Shown: positions 11,994 to 22,104 of the stretch, one piece after another
Layout of the letters: every line of letters begins with the position of its first letter
Numbering within the stretch: position 1 is the first letter of the stretch
NCBI GenBank assembly: GCA_900660155.1
Contig: CABFPE010000006.1
Span: 2,606,512-2,670,511 of the forward strand
Direction of reading: 5' to 3'
From: Hofstenia miamia
Lineage: Eukaryota; Xenacoelomorpha; Acoela; Hofsteniidae
DNA length: 64,000 nucleotides
Program-made: the position numbers and the translations under genes
The notes under the pieces: model-generated
Told to the model about the DNA's origin: nothing
Databases searched by the model: none
What the model saw: only the letters and a program-made list of their open reading frames with translations

Positions 11994-12885
11994 ATGATAA
12001 TGAGCAAGACTGTTTCGATAATTTACATTTTTATAACATCATAAATGGTGTCTTAAAACTTCATCAATAATTCACGGGAAAGATATTGCGCACTGCTAAT
12101 ATAGAAAAATCCGTTCGATAAAGATTAAATATAGTTGCCTGACCTCTTACTATGCTATGGGAATACTAATTGAGTCATGGTTAACATGCTCCAAAATGAG
12201 TCTTTATACCCACTTACAAATAGGGGTTCGTTAATCAATAGTTATGAAAACCGAGAAAAATTAGTTTTTAATGTCTGAATCAGTGCGTCAACGCTACGCT
12301 ATTCAATTAGCTGCAACTCTCATTCCAAATTAGAATATGGAAATTGGAATTTTGTAATTAGGGAAATAAGCATTAGTTAATGTAAATAATACTTTTAACA
12401 AAACTATTTCAAATTAAAAAATATCAAAATTTTTACACTCAACTAACGTTCGAGAAAGTAACACTGGCGCAAGATAGATTTTCGTGATTAAAACTCTAAA
12501 TGGTAAGAAACAAGGATTTTAAAATTGTCGCGATATTATAGAAAGTTGTACACTTAGAACAGTTGCATTCCTGAAATCTAATAATACTTGTATGCGATTT
12601 GTTCCCGATTTTTTCAAGACGGAACAGAACTGAGTTATGCATGGTCACGCTAAACACAAAACGAATTTTCAATTAAATTTTGAATTATTAAGGATTCAAA
12701 AACTTTGATGAAACCCCTAAACGTGAATAAAAAAGTTAAGCTCAAATGAAAATTTCATTAACATGAATGCAGTGGTGATAATAATGAAAATGATGTGTAA
12801 TTGGATTTTCATACGAAAAAGTAAATAGTTTATACTATTCTCGATCTGAATCGTCACTTCATAAAAATATATTTAATCTGTGTAC
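11431..12885. other. non-coding stretch with (AT)n
   Basis: A long (AT)n microsatellite occupies 11941-11993. An 80-codon minus-strand frame at 11529-11771 has no recognisable domain and is probably chance. Nothing else is seen. Confidence 0.55.
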
Positions 12886-12886
12886 A

Positions 12887-13530
12887 CATACAGAGTGATT
12901 TTTTTAGTCGGTTCGAATTAAATGTTGCCATTACGAAGTAACGCAAGGGCATATAATGAATAAAACTTCATTGATATAATCAGTAGATATTAGGATTTCA
13001 GTTCTAATATATGTGCTCCATGCGATTCAAATTTTTCTTCTGTAAAGTTGTTTCTTTAGATAACCCCACACCGAGAAGTCGCATGGAGTAATATCTGGTG
13101 AACGAGGTTAAAACATTTCACGACTCATCGAATTGGAACCTAAAGAAATCCAGCATGTTTTTGCCAGCATGTGGAGTAGCACCATCCTGCATGATAAATG
13201 TGAAGCAGAATGCTCTACGAGATCTAAAAAATGGGACGAAATGGGTTTCAGTCATCTCTAGGTATTTTTGAAAGAAATACTGGCAGAGTTATTTTTGGAT
13301 TGCTCCTCCAAAGATGATCGCACTATCTCCAATTTTCTTCATCAATGATGTTTGGTCGATGCAAAAAAAAACTTTTTCGAATTACTTGATCCACTTTCGA
13401 ATAGATGCTTCAGTAAATATGCTTACACTTCACACCAAATTTTTATTGTATGCCTGAAGGAAGGCGTTTGCTAGTGACCGTTTTCTTAAATTCAAAACGA
13501 ACGTAACAGTGAAGAAACCCCAATTATTCC
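12887..13530 (-). pseudogene. DD34D mariner-family transposase relic
   Basis: On the minus strand, 13141-13195 encodes FIMQDGATPHAGKNMLDFF, the second catalytic Asp region of a mariner-related family. 13041-13107 encodes PRSPDITPCDFSVWGYLKK, the third catalytic region with its Asp retained. A stop and a frameshift separate them (near 13107-13125). Upstream on the element (13190-13530) weaker matches such as a YLEMTETHF stretch can be read, but the first catalytic Asp and the DNA-binding domain are not identifiable. The right-hand sequence at 12887-12915 (CATACAGAGTG followed by a T-run) could be the element end, which I infer only from position. The gene is dead and no intact TIR pair was found. 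Confidence 0.75.
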
Positions 13531-13649
13531 AATGACTGAACAAAGTTCAATATATTTGCTTAGGTCGGTGATGTATAAAATAAAATAACTCGAAATCGTA
13601 AATACTAATAAATACTACATTAGTGTACGTGAGACCTAAATATTATTGG

Positions 13650-13815
13650 TTCTCAGTCGCATTGGACTTGCTCCCAGTTCCATGAACAGTTCTTGTTCCA
13701 TTGTCCCATGAGGTACAATTCTTTATGGTAAATTTAACAGAAATTATGAATAATATTTTTGAAATCGATGGTCCCAGTCTCATTGTAATCCCAGTGCACA
13801 ATCCCAGGGTGCTAA
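13650..13815. repeat. degenerate CCCAGT/TCCCATTG tandem-like repeat
   Basis: Repeated imperfect units of the type GTCCCAGTCTCATTG, CTCCCAGTTCCATG and TTGTCCCATGAGG. They resemble the complement of the units at 25.7 kb (AATGGGACTGGGACC). A 77-codon frame at 13701-13934 arises from this repeat and is not considered a gene. Confidence 0.5.
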
Positions 13816-13819
13816 ATGG

Positions 13820-14555
13820 ACAAAATACGTTACACTATAAATGCACACTTACATTAAACATTTTCATTTTATTTAGAATGTTAACATTTAAATTTGAAGG
13901 TAAAATAAAGCGGCAGTCATTGATTACAATTTAAAAAAATAAATTAAGTAAAAAAGTTGGCATATACACAGCGACTATGTGACGAATACTTTTGTAAATT
14001 GATAGAGTACGACAGTTTTATTGTTTTCCAATGAAGCTATAAAAATAAATTCTGGCGAATTAATAACGACTCATTGGATCTTACATAAAAGGTTATACAA
14101 ATTATTGTAAAGTCAATTGCATTTAAATCAATTAAAACGAGAGTAGCAGAAAGTAAAGCGAAATGAAACAGATAATTGGCACTGGAATGTCTGATGGAGA
14201 AAACATGACATGGCAGTAAGTAGCAAATGCATGAATTTAACAATTCTCTATTTTATGCGTCAATTATCGGAATTTTAGCTAAAAAGCACTTAGTAATACG
14301 TTACGATAGCAAACTAAAAGTTAGTACTCTCCGAGTAGATGTTAAAAAAGAAACAAATTGACATATATAAAAAACACAAATAATACTGTGAGTCTTTGAA
14401 ATTTGCATAATCTAAGGCAATATTTATAATTTGAAAGACGATCTTTGATGTTATTTAAACTTAAACTGCTTTTAAAAGTAAAAGCCTTTTTTTCATACTT
14501 CCAATAAATTTTCTCCAGACTTATTAAGAAATTTAAAAATTTGGCAAAGGTGCTG
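13820..14555. other. non-coding stretch
   Basis: AT-rich sequence. Two short minus-strand frames (14037-14243 and 14342-14635) have no recognisable domains and low-complexity hydrophobic content; I treat them as chance. Confidence 0.5.
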
Positions 14556-14559
14556 CCAT

Positions 14560-14760
14560 ATAATATTAAAATTTTGAATTGAAAGAGTGTTCCTGTGTTT
14601 GAAGGACTTGAAAAGATTAACCATTTTCCTTCCATACCTAATAGAAGGGGAGATATTCTTCCATCGTGTGGTGCTTTCTGATTTTGAAAATCTCTACTAG
14701 TTAATGAGTCCTAACGATTTTAAAGTTATCTAGTATTAGAGATTTCATTGCATTAGTTGA
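14560..14760 (+). repeat. dispersed repeat family R1, 3' half
   Basis: This block matches the 33.3-33.5 kb copy over roughly 150 bases: TTCCTGTGTTTGAAG, TTCCTTCCATACC, then CATCGTGTGGTGCTTT and CTAGTTAATGAGTCCTAACG. Their counterparts at 33.3-33.5 kb are TTCCTGTGTCTGAAG, TCTTCCCATACC, TATCTTGTGGTATTTT and TTAGTTCGTGAGTTCTAAGCG. The R1 core itself is absent here. Confidence 0.6.
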
Positions 14761-14764
14761 GGTG

Positions 14765-15399
14765 GGGTGCATAGTAAAAGAAGACAATTTAAATCAATAT
14801 AAGAAAGTTGGAAATCAATAAAGCATTATATTTCATTAATAGCGGATCCAGCACAAACTAAATGTGTTCAAGCACGCGTGGATAACATTTAAATGAATCT
14901 CATGATGAGATAATATAGTGTTAAGCCGTGAATTAAAAGTGGCATTCGGATAAAAAAGGAAAATTGTGGTTGAATATAAAAGGTGTTAGTTGGTACATTT
15001 ACTTTCGCTTAGAATCATCTGTCAGAGAAGCCTTTGTGCATAAAACCATTGGAGAGGAATTTAGCGGGAAATTGTTGCGTTAAATATCCAGAGATTAAGC
15101 TGTCATTGCAATTAATGAATTTTATTGCATCCAAATAATGAATTAAACAATACTTTCCGCAAATCCATACATCGAAAGTTTAACCTTTACAATAACGCAA
15201 TAACGGTTCCGCGGTAACAATGAGAAATTCTAAAACAAAGCTCCAGGGCAGTCAATGTAAAGCCAAAGCAAATCATGATTTCCGGAATGATTTTACACTC
15301 ATTCCGTTAAAGTACGCAATTTTTGAATGTTTTACAATCTATCTTTATTATAACTAAACACTTTGACACAATTAATGGAAATTGTACACTTATATAACT
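14765..15399. other. non-coding stretch
   Basis: No gene or known repeat recognised upstream of the Penelope-like fragment. Sequence is moderately AT-rich. Confidence 0.5.
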
Positions 15400-15427
15400 A
15401 TATATATACATATATATATATATATAC
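15400..15427. repeat. (TA)n microsatellite
   Basis: Dinucleotide run with a single C interruption, directly abutting the left edge of the Penelope-like RT fragment. Confidence 0.9.
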
Positions 15428-15941
15428 TAAGCTTTTATTATTAGCTTCATCAAACATTTATTTTTTGTTTGAAAATAAAGTGTATATACAACATGATGGG
15501 ATGGCGATGGGTTCTCTATTAGGTCCAACGTTTGCCAATTTCGTAATGGATTTAATCGAAAAGACTTTTCTAAACTTAAGAAAACCACCAATTTATTACA
15601 AACGTTTTGTTGATGATATTTTTTGTTTGATGGAAAACGATGATCATGCATCAATGTTTCTTTCTTACATTAATTCGCAATTGAGTGAAATTCAATTTAC
15701 TTGTGAATATGAAAAAGAAGATTCAATACATTTTTTAGATGCAACATTGAAGAAAACATCAATGGGATTTGAAATATCTGCTTTTAGAAAACCTACTAAC
15801 ACCGGATTATATATAGCATTTCAATCATACTGTGATAATAAGTATAAACATTCAATTCCGAAAAACATGTTTATAAGACCTGTTTTACTATCATCTAACT
15901 ACAATGTGCTTCAAAGACTTTTGATAAAATATTTGAAAATC
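15428..15941 (+). pseudogene. Penelope-like element reverse transcriptase fragment
   Basis: An open frame of about 170 codons. Motifs in order: QHDGMAMGSLLGPTFANFVM (RT block 4), YKRFVDDIFCLM (block 5, the catalytic FVDD box, both Asp present), then FLDATLKK and FRKPTNTGLYIAFQS, the 'RKPT-TGLY' block characteristic of Penelope-like elements. It ends at SNYNVLQRLLIKYLKI, where the sequence hits a single N (15942) followed by (AT)n. The N-terminal RT blocks and the GIY-YIG endonuclease are missing. Penelope RTs copy element RNA into the genome and are related to telomerase. Both flanks are AT microsatellite and one carries an N, so this may be a gap-filled block whose neighbourhood is not reliable. 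Confidence 0.85.
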
Positions 15942-15942
15942 N

Positions 15943-15974
<32 letters not shown>
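15943..15974. repeat. (AT)n microsatellite
   Basis: Pure dinucleotide run following the single N at 15942. Confidence 0.95.
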
Positions 15975-15975
<1 letters not shown>

Positions 15976-16189
15976 CGTAATGTACTAATTACATCTCCGC
16001 ATTGCACATGCTCATCACTATTCAAAATACGTTTCATTGTAAATTCAAATTTCTTATCAATTTTTATCCAACATGATCTTCCTTTATTGACCCAGAATTT
16101 AGGAATACCCCTAAAATAATTTCCAATTTACAAAAAAGCAATTCTTTCATTTCTAAACATAAGTTATCTATAGTTAGAATTTTAAATGG

Positions 16190-17109
16190 TAGAGGAGCAG
16201 CGCTATTGCGTGATTTTGCACAAATTCCTTGACAATTTGGGAATTGTGACATGGCGCGTTGTCCTGCTGGAATATGGCGTTTTGGTCCAATATAGGCAAT
16301 ACCTGATGTTGGAGGATTCTGATATGTATTGCTGACTGTCATTTGTATTTTGCACTTTGACCAATATCCTGAACCCACTATACCAAATAGCCCTAAACAC
16401 CATGAAGGACTTCTGGCGACCTGTTACATTTGACGAGATATATTTCGCCTTGTAGCTGTTCGTTGCTCCTATGGGCCGTCATACATATTGAGCCGACCAG
16501 ATCTCAGCTCTATTCTAGTTTCATCAGAAAAGACTACCTTCTTCCAGTCCTGCAAGGTGGTTTTTCTATGGCACTTACACCATCGCATTCGACAAAAAAC
16601 GTCAGATTTGTTTAGAAGAGGTTTCCTTGCTGATCTTCTTCCAAAAATCCCATATTTACATAAGATCCTTCTTACGCCGGAGTCATTATATTTGTGTCCA
16701 TCTGCCCAGTCGCTTCTTAATTGCCTGGGTATCTGTTTTGGGCAGAGAACTGCAAGACGTCCCAAATTTCGCTGGGATTTTTCCTGTTGACTTTGGAGGG
16801 CGCCCACAGGTTTCTCGTGCTCGACATTCTTCTTTGTATGGATTTATTATTCGCTGAATTCTACGCTGATGCAGTTTAAGATGTAGCGCAATGTCGCTCG
16901 TTTTATATTTTTCCTTGAATTTCTGGATAACAAGTTTTCGGATCTCTGTGGATGTCCATTTAGCCCCCATTATTTTATAAGCAAAAAGTGCAAACAGCAA
17001 AGTTTTAGACTCAAACGTTAGGCTATGATTACAACGTTAACGCAAAACATCGTTGACCGGTGGTTGACGTGAAATTTGAAATTTGCGACGTTCTTTTCAC
17101 ACAAGACTG
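16190..17109 (-). mobile_element. Tc1-like transposon, 5' portion
   Basis: On the minus strand the element begins with CAGTCTTGTGTGAAAAG (plus coordinates 17093-17109), next to a TA at 17110-17111, as expected for a Tc1/mariner terminal repeat and its TA target site. It includes the transposase 5' two-thirds and stops being recognisable near 16190, before the last catalytic block. The other TIR is not found, so the element is truncated. Confidence 0.7.
16196..16970 (-). pseudogene. Tc1-like transposase, truncated and frameshifted
   Basis: The frame starts at the minus-strand ATG at 16968-16970 with MGAKWTSTEIRKLVIQKF. The N-terminal helix-turn-helix follows (SDIALHLKLHQRRIQRII), then a GRPPKS DNA-contact motif near residue 65. 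The frame shifts around 16780-16800 and resumes as QLRSDWADGHKYN and KKVVFSDETRIELRSG, where VFSDE carries the first catalytic Asp (about 16525). A further shift leads to AIWYSGFRILVKV (16380 region). The second catalytic motif, QQDNAPCHNSQIVKEFVQ, is intact at about 16215-16275. Immediately after, the similarity is lost and the third acidic residue is absent. Family members cut and paste at TA dinucleotides. This one is inactive because of frameshifts and loss of the catalytic C-terminus. Confidence 0.9.
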
Positions 17110-17133
17110 TATATATATATATATATATATATA
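17110..17133. repeat. (AT)n microsatellite
   Basis: Dinucleotide run abutting the Tc1-like terminus. The transposon inserted at, or next to, TA-rich sequence. Confidence 0.95.
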
Positions 17134-17327
17134 AATCTCATGATTTATCGTGAACTTCAACGACATATATCGCAGACTTCAATGGATTTATATTTATACT
17201 TAGAATAATTCCAGAAAATACTACCCCCAGTTAAATTTACCTATGTCAATGATGTATACTATACCGTGGTGCCACGCATTTACATAAAGTTTTTAACAAA
17301 TTGTATTCAGAATCGCATGATCTATAT

Positions 17328-17567
17328 NNNNNNNNNNNNNNNNNNNNNNNNNNNNNNNNNNNNNNNNNNNNNNNNNNNNNNNNNNNNNNNNNNNNNNNNN
17401 NNNNNNNNNNNNNNNNNNNNNNNNNNNNNNNNNNNNNNNNNNNNNNNNNNNNNNNNNNNNNNNNNNNNNNNNNNNNNNNNNNNNNNNNNNNNNNNNNNNN
17501 NNNNNNNNNNNNNNNNNNNNNNNNNNNNNNNNNNNNNNNNNNNNNNNNNNNNNNNNNNNNNNNNNNN
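17328..17567. other. assembly gap (240 Ns)
   Basis: Run of 240 Ns followed by (AT)n (17568-17580). Open frames spanning it are artefacts. Confidence 1.
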
Positions 17568-17581
17568 ATATATATATATAT

Positions 17582-18700
17582 CACGTTATATTACATTTTA
17601 TATTATTAGCTTTTGCAGGTAATAGAATTTTATGAATATGCTATAAGAATTAAAATTGACTCCTTAAAACGCATGTAACAACATAAATGAATTGGAAGAT
17701 ATAAAACATTGAAGATAAAGTTTTTTTAAGTTTTTGAAGATAGTCTTTGTGAATTGACATGTAAGGTGAATTATTGAGAGAGCTTTAAAAATTAATTGTA
17801 CAGTGAAAACAGAAATCAATGCGTCACTAAGGCATCTGCTGTTTAACATTTGAGTCATTTGAGATACTGGATTTATCAGTTCGAATAAAGTCATTATACA
17901 TGTTAATTGCATTAAACAACCAGTATACAAACGTTAATTTTCGTGAGAAATTGATCAAAGAGAAAGGAAAATCTACAGGGAGCGCGTCCATAAACTTATT
18001 AGAAGGCCAAAAGTTCAACTAACTATAATTGCTAATCTAATTATGCGCTTCGAAACGTCCGAGTTTCTTGACTTCCTATGATGTGCGCAATAAAGAACTG
18101 ACACCTCATAGCTGTGCAAATTAGAAAGATTTGTTCAAGAGAATGAAATAGCTCTGTCGCACGAATAACTTTCATATTCGTTCTTAGAGTGCCACCAAAA
18201 AGGACATTAAAAGAAATATGTTTTCAAATTACTGTGTAGTGATTACTTCTGGGTGAAACTAAAAATGGAATTATTTTTATAAAATGTTAACTGACCAAGG
18301 TTGATTATCAACTGCTATAAAAAAAGTCAAGAATATAGAAATGGTACGTACAGCACTGTCGACTAATCGATATAAAATCGTTTTATTGCAATTTGTAAGA
18401 AAAAACCTCTGTATATATCAATTGAATAATTTTTGTGCAGCACCGTGCATCACACTTTGCAAACTTCCCTGAAACCAAAATTTTTAAAACAGGGGCATTA
18501 TTCCATTTTCTGTAAAGGTCAAGACTTTTTCTATTTCTAGCCTTAGATTCCTTAACAAGTGGAAATTAAGCCTTCAATACTATTTTACAAACTTGAATTC
18601 GTATAAATGTCTAATTAGAAGATTTTATGAATCACTTACTTTAAAATTTCGAATGACCCTCCTATGAACCGATCCATATCAAAAAATGTAAAATACATAG
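17582..18700. other. non-coding stretch
   Basis: AT-rich; two overlapping minus-strand frames at 17664-18018 carry no recognisable domain. No transposon motif is seen. Confidence 0.5.

Positions 18701-18701
<1 letters not shown>

Positions 18702-18734
<33 letters not shown>
18702..18734. repeat. (AT)n microsatellite
   Basis: Pure dinucleotide run. Confidence 0.95.
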
Positions 18735-18738
<4 letters not shown>

Positions 18739-18849
18739 TAAAGTAAAACCAATCTTAAACATCCTAGTTAATTCATGATGCGATTGGTGATAGTGTTTTA
18801 TTATGTGAAAAATATTCCTCATTTAGAAAAGAAACGAAAATTTGCAACT

Positions 18850-19320
18850 GACCGGGTAAACTACCACTTTCATGATGTTTTTATGACAGACGTGTCTCTT
18901 TCAAATCTACCCCAACACAGTTAAATTCTGGACTCAAAACTATGGTATAAGTATTATTTGAAGATTGTTCACGGATCGGGAACGATAAAAAGCCAAAAAT
19001 ATTGCCAAATTATAAATGATTTTGAGAAATTATGCAAATTCTCTATTTTAAGATTATGCAACAAGCAAGGGCGACGCCTCAAATTTCACAAGTGATCAAA
19101 GAATATTTCGCCCAAATAAATATTCAAATTCTTCAGTGGCCACCCAATTCACCCGATCTTAGCGCCGTAGAGAATGTTTGGAAGATACTAAAAAACTATG
19201 TGGAAAAGAAAATTCAGAAAAATTGGCTGAATTAAGGCAATATGTTCTGGAATCGCAACACTCAATTTCTGAAAGCGTAGGGTACAATTTGATGAACTCA
19301 ATTCTTAAGAGGTGACCACG
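18850..19320 (+). pseudogene. Tc1-like transposase, C-terminal half (dead)
   Basis: Three plus-strand frames must be combined. At about 18897-18955 one frame reads FQIYPNTVKFWTQNYGISII, the segment after the first catalytic Asp. From about 18964 another reads IVHGSGTIKSQKYCQIINDF, the middle of the catalytic core. From about 19060 a third reads QQARATPQISQVIKEYF, the position of the QQDNARPH motif but with the catalytic Asp lost through small deletions. It continues to LQWPPNSPDLSAVENVWKIL, the third catalytic block with its acidic residue near 19180, and fades at an LKR stretch near 19310. The relic is a different family from the 16.9 kb copy, which lacks this part. Inverted repeats were not identified. 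Confidence 0.85.
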
Positions 19321-19334
19321 AAGTCTTAAGAAAA

Positions 19335-20095
19335 AAGGGTTTTTTATTAGACTAATGAGAAACTACATGGTAATTACAAGAAAGGCGCCGTCTCATATAT
19401 GTGATTTTTGTTGTAATTAGTTTTTGTTTGAGGACTTTTCATACTTGAACTATACGTTTTGGTTTATACTGTATATATTTTGACCTTTTGGCAACAAAGT
19501 GAAATGAGTATATTCAGACTGCGGTACCTTTTTCAATCGACAATGAAGGCTAGCCTTCGTTTATATCTTATTTTTGGCACTCGCTTCATGATCGTAGTAA
19601 AGGCATGACGCAAAAAACTCGTAGCATTTTCTTCAGAAGCAATTGCAATCTATTAAATAAATTTAAAATCAATTAGTATAGAGTAAGGCGCAGATAATTC
19701 CAAAATATTATTATTAAAATCGATTTTAGGTCAATAAACGCAAAGATTAAATAGAAGGGCGTGGATGTGAAGATGATAGCTTGCAATATTTAAATTTAAA
19801 TATTTTAATATTTTACAAAAGAAAATTCATGCTAATTATTTCTTATCGTGGATTTTGAATAAAAACGTCACAAAATTTTCCAACCAATAGAATTTTGAAA
19901 AATTAATTTTGTAGGTTAATAGTTCTCAAATTATGAAAATGCACGCTATCATTCACTAGTGCTTTCCATTATATGAAATTAAAAAAATTAATAAAGTAAA
20001 TTGACTGGATTAGCAATTCTTAATGACAATGAAAACAAAAAGGCACTCTCAGCCAGAACACAGATCTACACATTCAAATGGGCTGTATCATTACA
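19335..20095. other. non-coding stretch
   Basis: No gene recognised. The first ~100 bases could include the 3' flank of the Tc1-like relic, but no TIR was found. Confidence 0.5.
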
Positions 20096-20099
20096 TTAT

Positions 20100-20395
20100 T
20101 CAGAAATTTGTAAATGCGATTCTTAAAAAAATATTTTTTGATATGCAGAAAGTGAAACAATAAGACCAAGAAAAATTCTCTGTTATTGTTTGTAGACAGT
20201 GATTCAGACCAAAGTCAACGAAGTCGAGTACAAATGCAATGGCTTTGTCACCATACTCAGACGTCGGACATTGGAATGACTTAATCACGTGCGAAGCACG
20301 AAGATTAGAAACACCAGAAGCAGCAAAGCTTTCCATAAATGTTATCAGAATGTATCTGCTTATCACGAACGGCTCTGTGTCTAAACCTTCATCAT
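20100..20395 (-). CDS. candidate coding exon, unknown protein
   Basis: A minus-strand frame is open from a plausible acceptor (AAATATAG ending at plus 20396) down to a TAA at 20100. From the acceptor it reads DDEGLDTEPFVISRYILITF, then a segment with MESFAASGVSNLRASHVIK, then FQCPTSEYGDKAIAFVLDF. Codons strongly favour purine-N-pyrimidine, and the composition is balanced, unlike chance frames in this AT-rich DNA. The tail after about 20200 becomes hydrophobic and poorer, so the exon may end earlier, for example at a weak donor near 20209. The opposite strand is also open (20202-20442) but its codon pattern is weaker. I do not recognise a family. It is the best host-gene candidate after the GPCR exon. 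Confidence 0.4.
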
Positions 20396-20444
20396 CTATA
20401 TTTGGTACGAAATTGTTGGAATGCTTCTACCTCAGAGCATGAAG

Positions 20445-21630
20445 CTGAGAGTCTCAACTCTTTAAGCTGCTATGAACCTGCGGAAGCTTAACTCATGACC
20501 AATCTGTATAGCTCTTCTCAAGCTTAGGCTGGTGTTAAACAATGAACACTGATTTTTAACATAACACACTATGGCCTCTTACTAAAGTCAACATTCAAAT
20601 AACTTTCTAAAAGTTTTTGAAGATTTGCCTCGTACTGCATTTAAGGTGGTGCTTAGAGCCACAAAGGGGAGAAGACGGCAGAGCGCAAGCAGGTAAAATG
20701 AAAATGTCCACTCAATAATTAATCAAACTTGGTTCAACTTAACCCTTACAAAAAAGGTGTGACGTACAGCTTTTAACAGAGCGATTACGGCGGTGATTAG
20801 GAAAATATTTCTATTGTAAATAGAGCAAGGGGTTGAAGGGTACACAGGCTTTACTTCAGGTCAAAATTATTTAAACTTCAACTGCAGAAAATGCTAACAC
20901 ATCTAATGATTTTGAAATAATATTTTTAAGTGCTTTCAAAAAGGTAAATGTGAAAATCTTTAGTAGAACCCAAACGATAAGCTTCTCCTACATAAGACAC
21001 TTAGGAAAATTTATAATATTAACTTTACACAGAATAAACTACATTAATTGAATCTATAAAACAGCAAATTTTAATAAAATCTCTATCACAATTACGTTGC
21101 CTAAGCAGAGAAAGATTAGGTGGTTAGGACTAAACTACAGAGCACAATAAATTTTTTTACGATTTCACATTCTACATGCTTAACTGATGTTGAAATTTTA
21201 AAATTACCAATTTCGTATATGACAATTCAGCCTAGAACCAGGTTCATTTATGTTGCCAACATCAGAAACATAATTTTGAAAAATTTCCAAACCATAATGC
21301 GAGAATTTAAGTCTACAAACAGTATTCTAGATACAACGACAAATCAATTAGTGACCTTTTAACTACATACTTGTAATATATTCTAATACTACATAATCCA
21401 GTTTCGTTCCTACCATAAATATATCACTAACTGCATAACACAATTTATATATGCGCAGAGCAACTACATCACTTCAAAACCAGCATTGAAGTCGGAATTT
21501 GTCGAATTTTCTTAGAAACACCACATTCATTTGAATTTAAGAGTAAAATTATACGTTCTGTATTTACAAGAAACTGAAATTTCATTCTAAGTTCTAATGT
21601 AGTTTTTTTACTATGTGCAGTGAACCCAAA
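20445..21630. other. stretch with one weak open frame
   Basis: An 80-codon plus-strand frame at 21120-21362 has mixed composition but no domain and no clear splice acceptor; I do not call it. The rest shows nothing recognisable. Confidence 0.45.
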
Positions 21631-21634
21631 AGAG

Positions 21635-21720
21635 TTATGTCCAAATGTTCAAACAATTTTCTCCAAGAATATTGTGCATTTAGAATCGTGATACATCTAT
21701 TTATGAATATGTTCTCCTTT
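21635..21720 (+). repeat. dispersed repeat family R1, core (forward)
   Basis: Contains TGTCCAAATGTTCAAACA, ATTTTCTCCAAG and GTGATACATCTATTTATGA followed by ATATGTTCTCC, matching the R1 core and its downstream block at 33.2 kb and 63.6 kb. Confidence 0.6.
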
Positions 21721-21867
21721 AATGGTGACCACATGTACTAAAGTGTACCAAAGTGTAATACTGTGCCAAATATTAATACTTAACCTTAAAATGGCTAGAA
21801 ATGTTATAAATTTTTTATGGTTTCTTGAAAAAAACTTATAACTCACGTATTAATAAAGCTATCCTTC

Positions 21868-22100
21868 AGCGCCACGACATCTGACCTTGGGCATGACACA
21901 CTTCAATGGGCTTCGGTTGTCTACATAAAACAAAAAATTAATTGTTTCTCACATGAGCTTTCGACCTCCTGGACATCAGAAATGCAAAGAATTCAAAATT
22001 GTTTTAAAATTGCCACATGTGAAAATGTCATAATAGATTTGTAGAAAATTCTTTGAAAATGTGGAAAAACAGTTTGCCTTTATAACGGACATAGGCAGGA
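21868..22100 (-). repeat. dispersed repeat family R1, copy (reverse)
   Basis: The left edge (GCCACGACATCTGACCTTGG ... CTTCAATGGGC) matches the left edge of the 58.9 kb copy (GCCCGCGACCTCTGACATTG ... CTCAATTGG). The right part (GAAAATGTGGAAAAACAGTT, then AACGGAC) matches the reversed R1 core. The copy lies about 150 bases from a forward-oriented R1 core. Confidence 0.6.
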
Positions 22101-22104
22101 CAAA

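Noticed and set aside
16430-16857. Plus-strand frames over the Tc1-like transposase
   Set aside because: Antisense shadows; the minus strand carries the HTH, VFSDE and QQDNAPCH motifs.
17246-17622. Three open frames of 100-118 codons across the 240-N gap
   Set aside because: Almost all residues are unknown (translated Ns) plus Ile/Tyr from (AT)n; no coding content.
20202-20442. 80-codon plus frame opposite the 20.1-20.4 kb candidate exon
   Set aside because: Open, but codon pattern is weaker than on the minus strand; treated as its antisense shadow.
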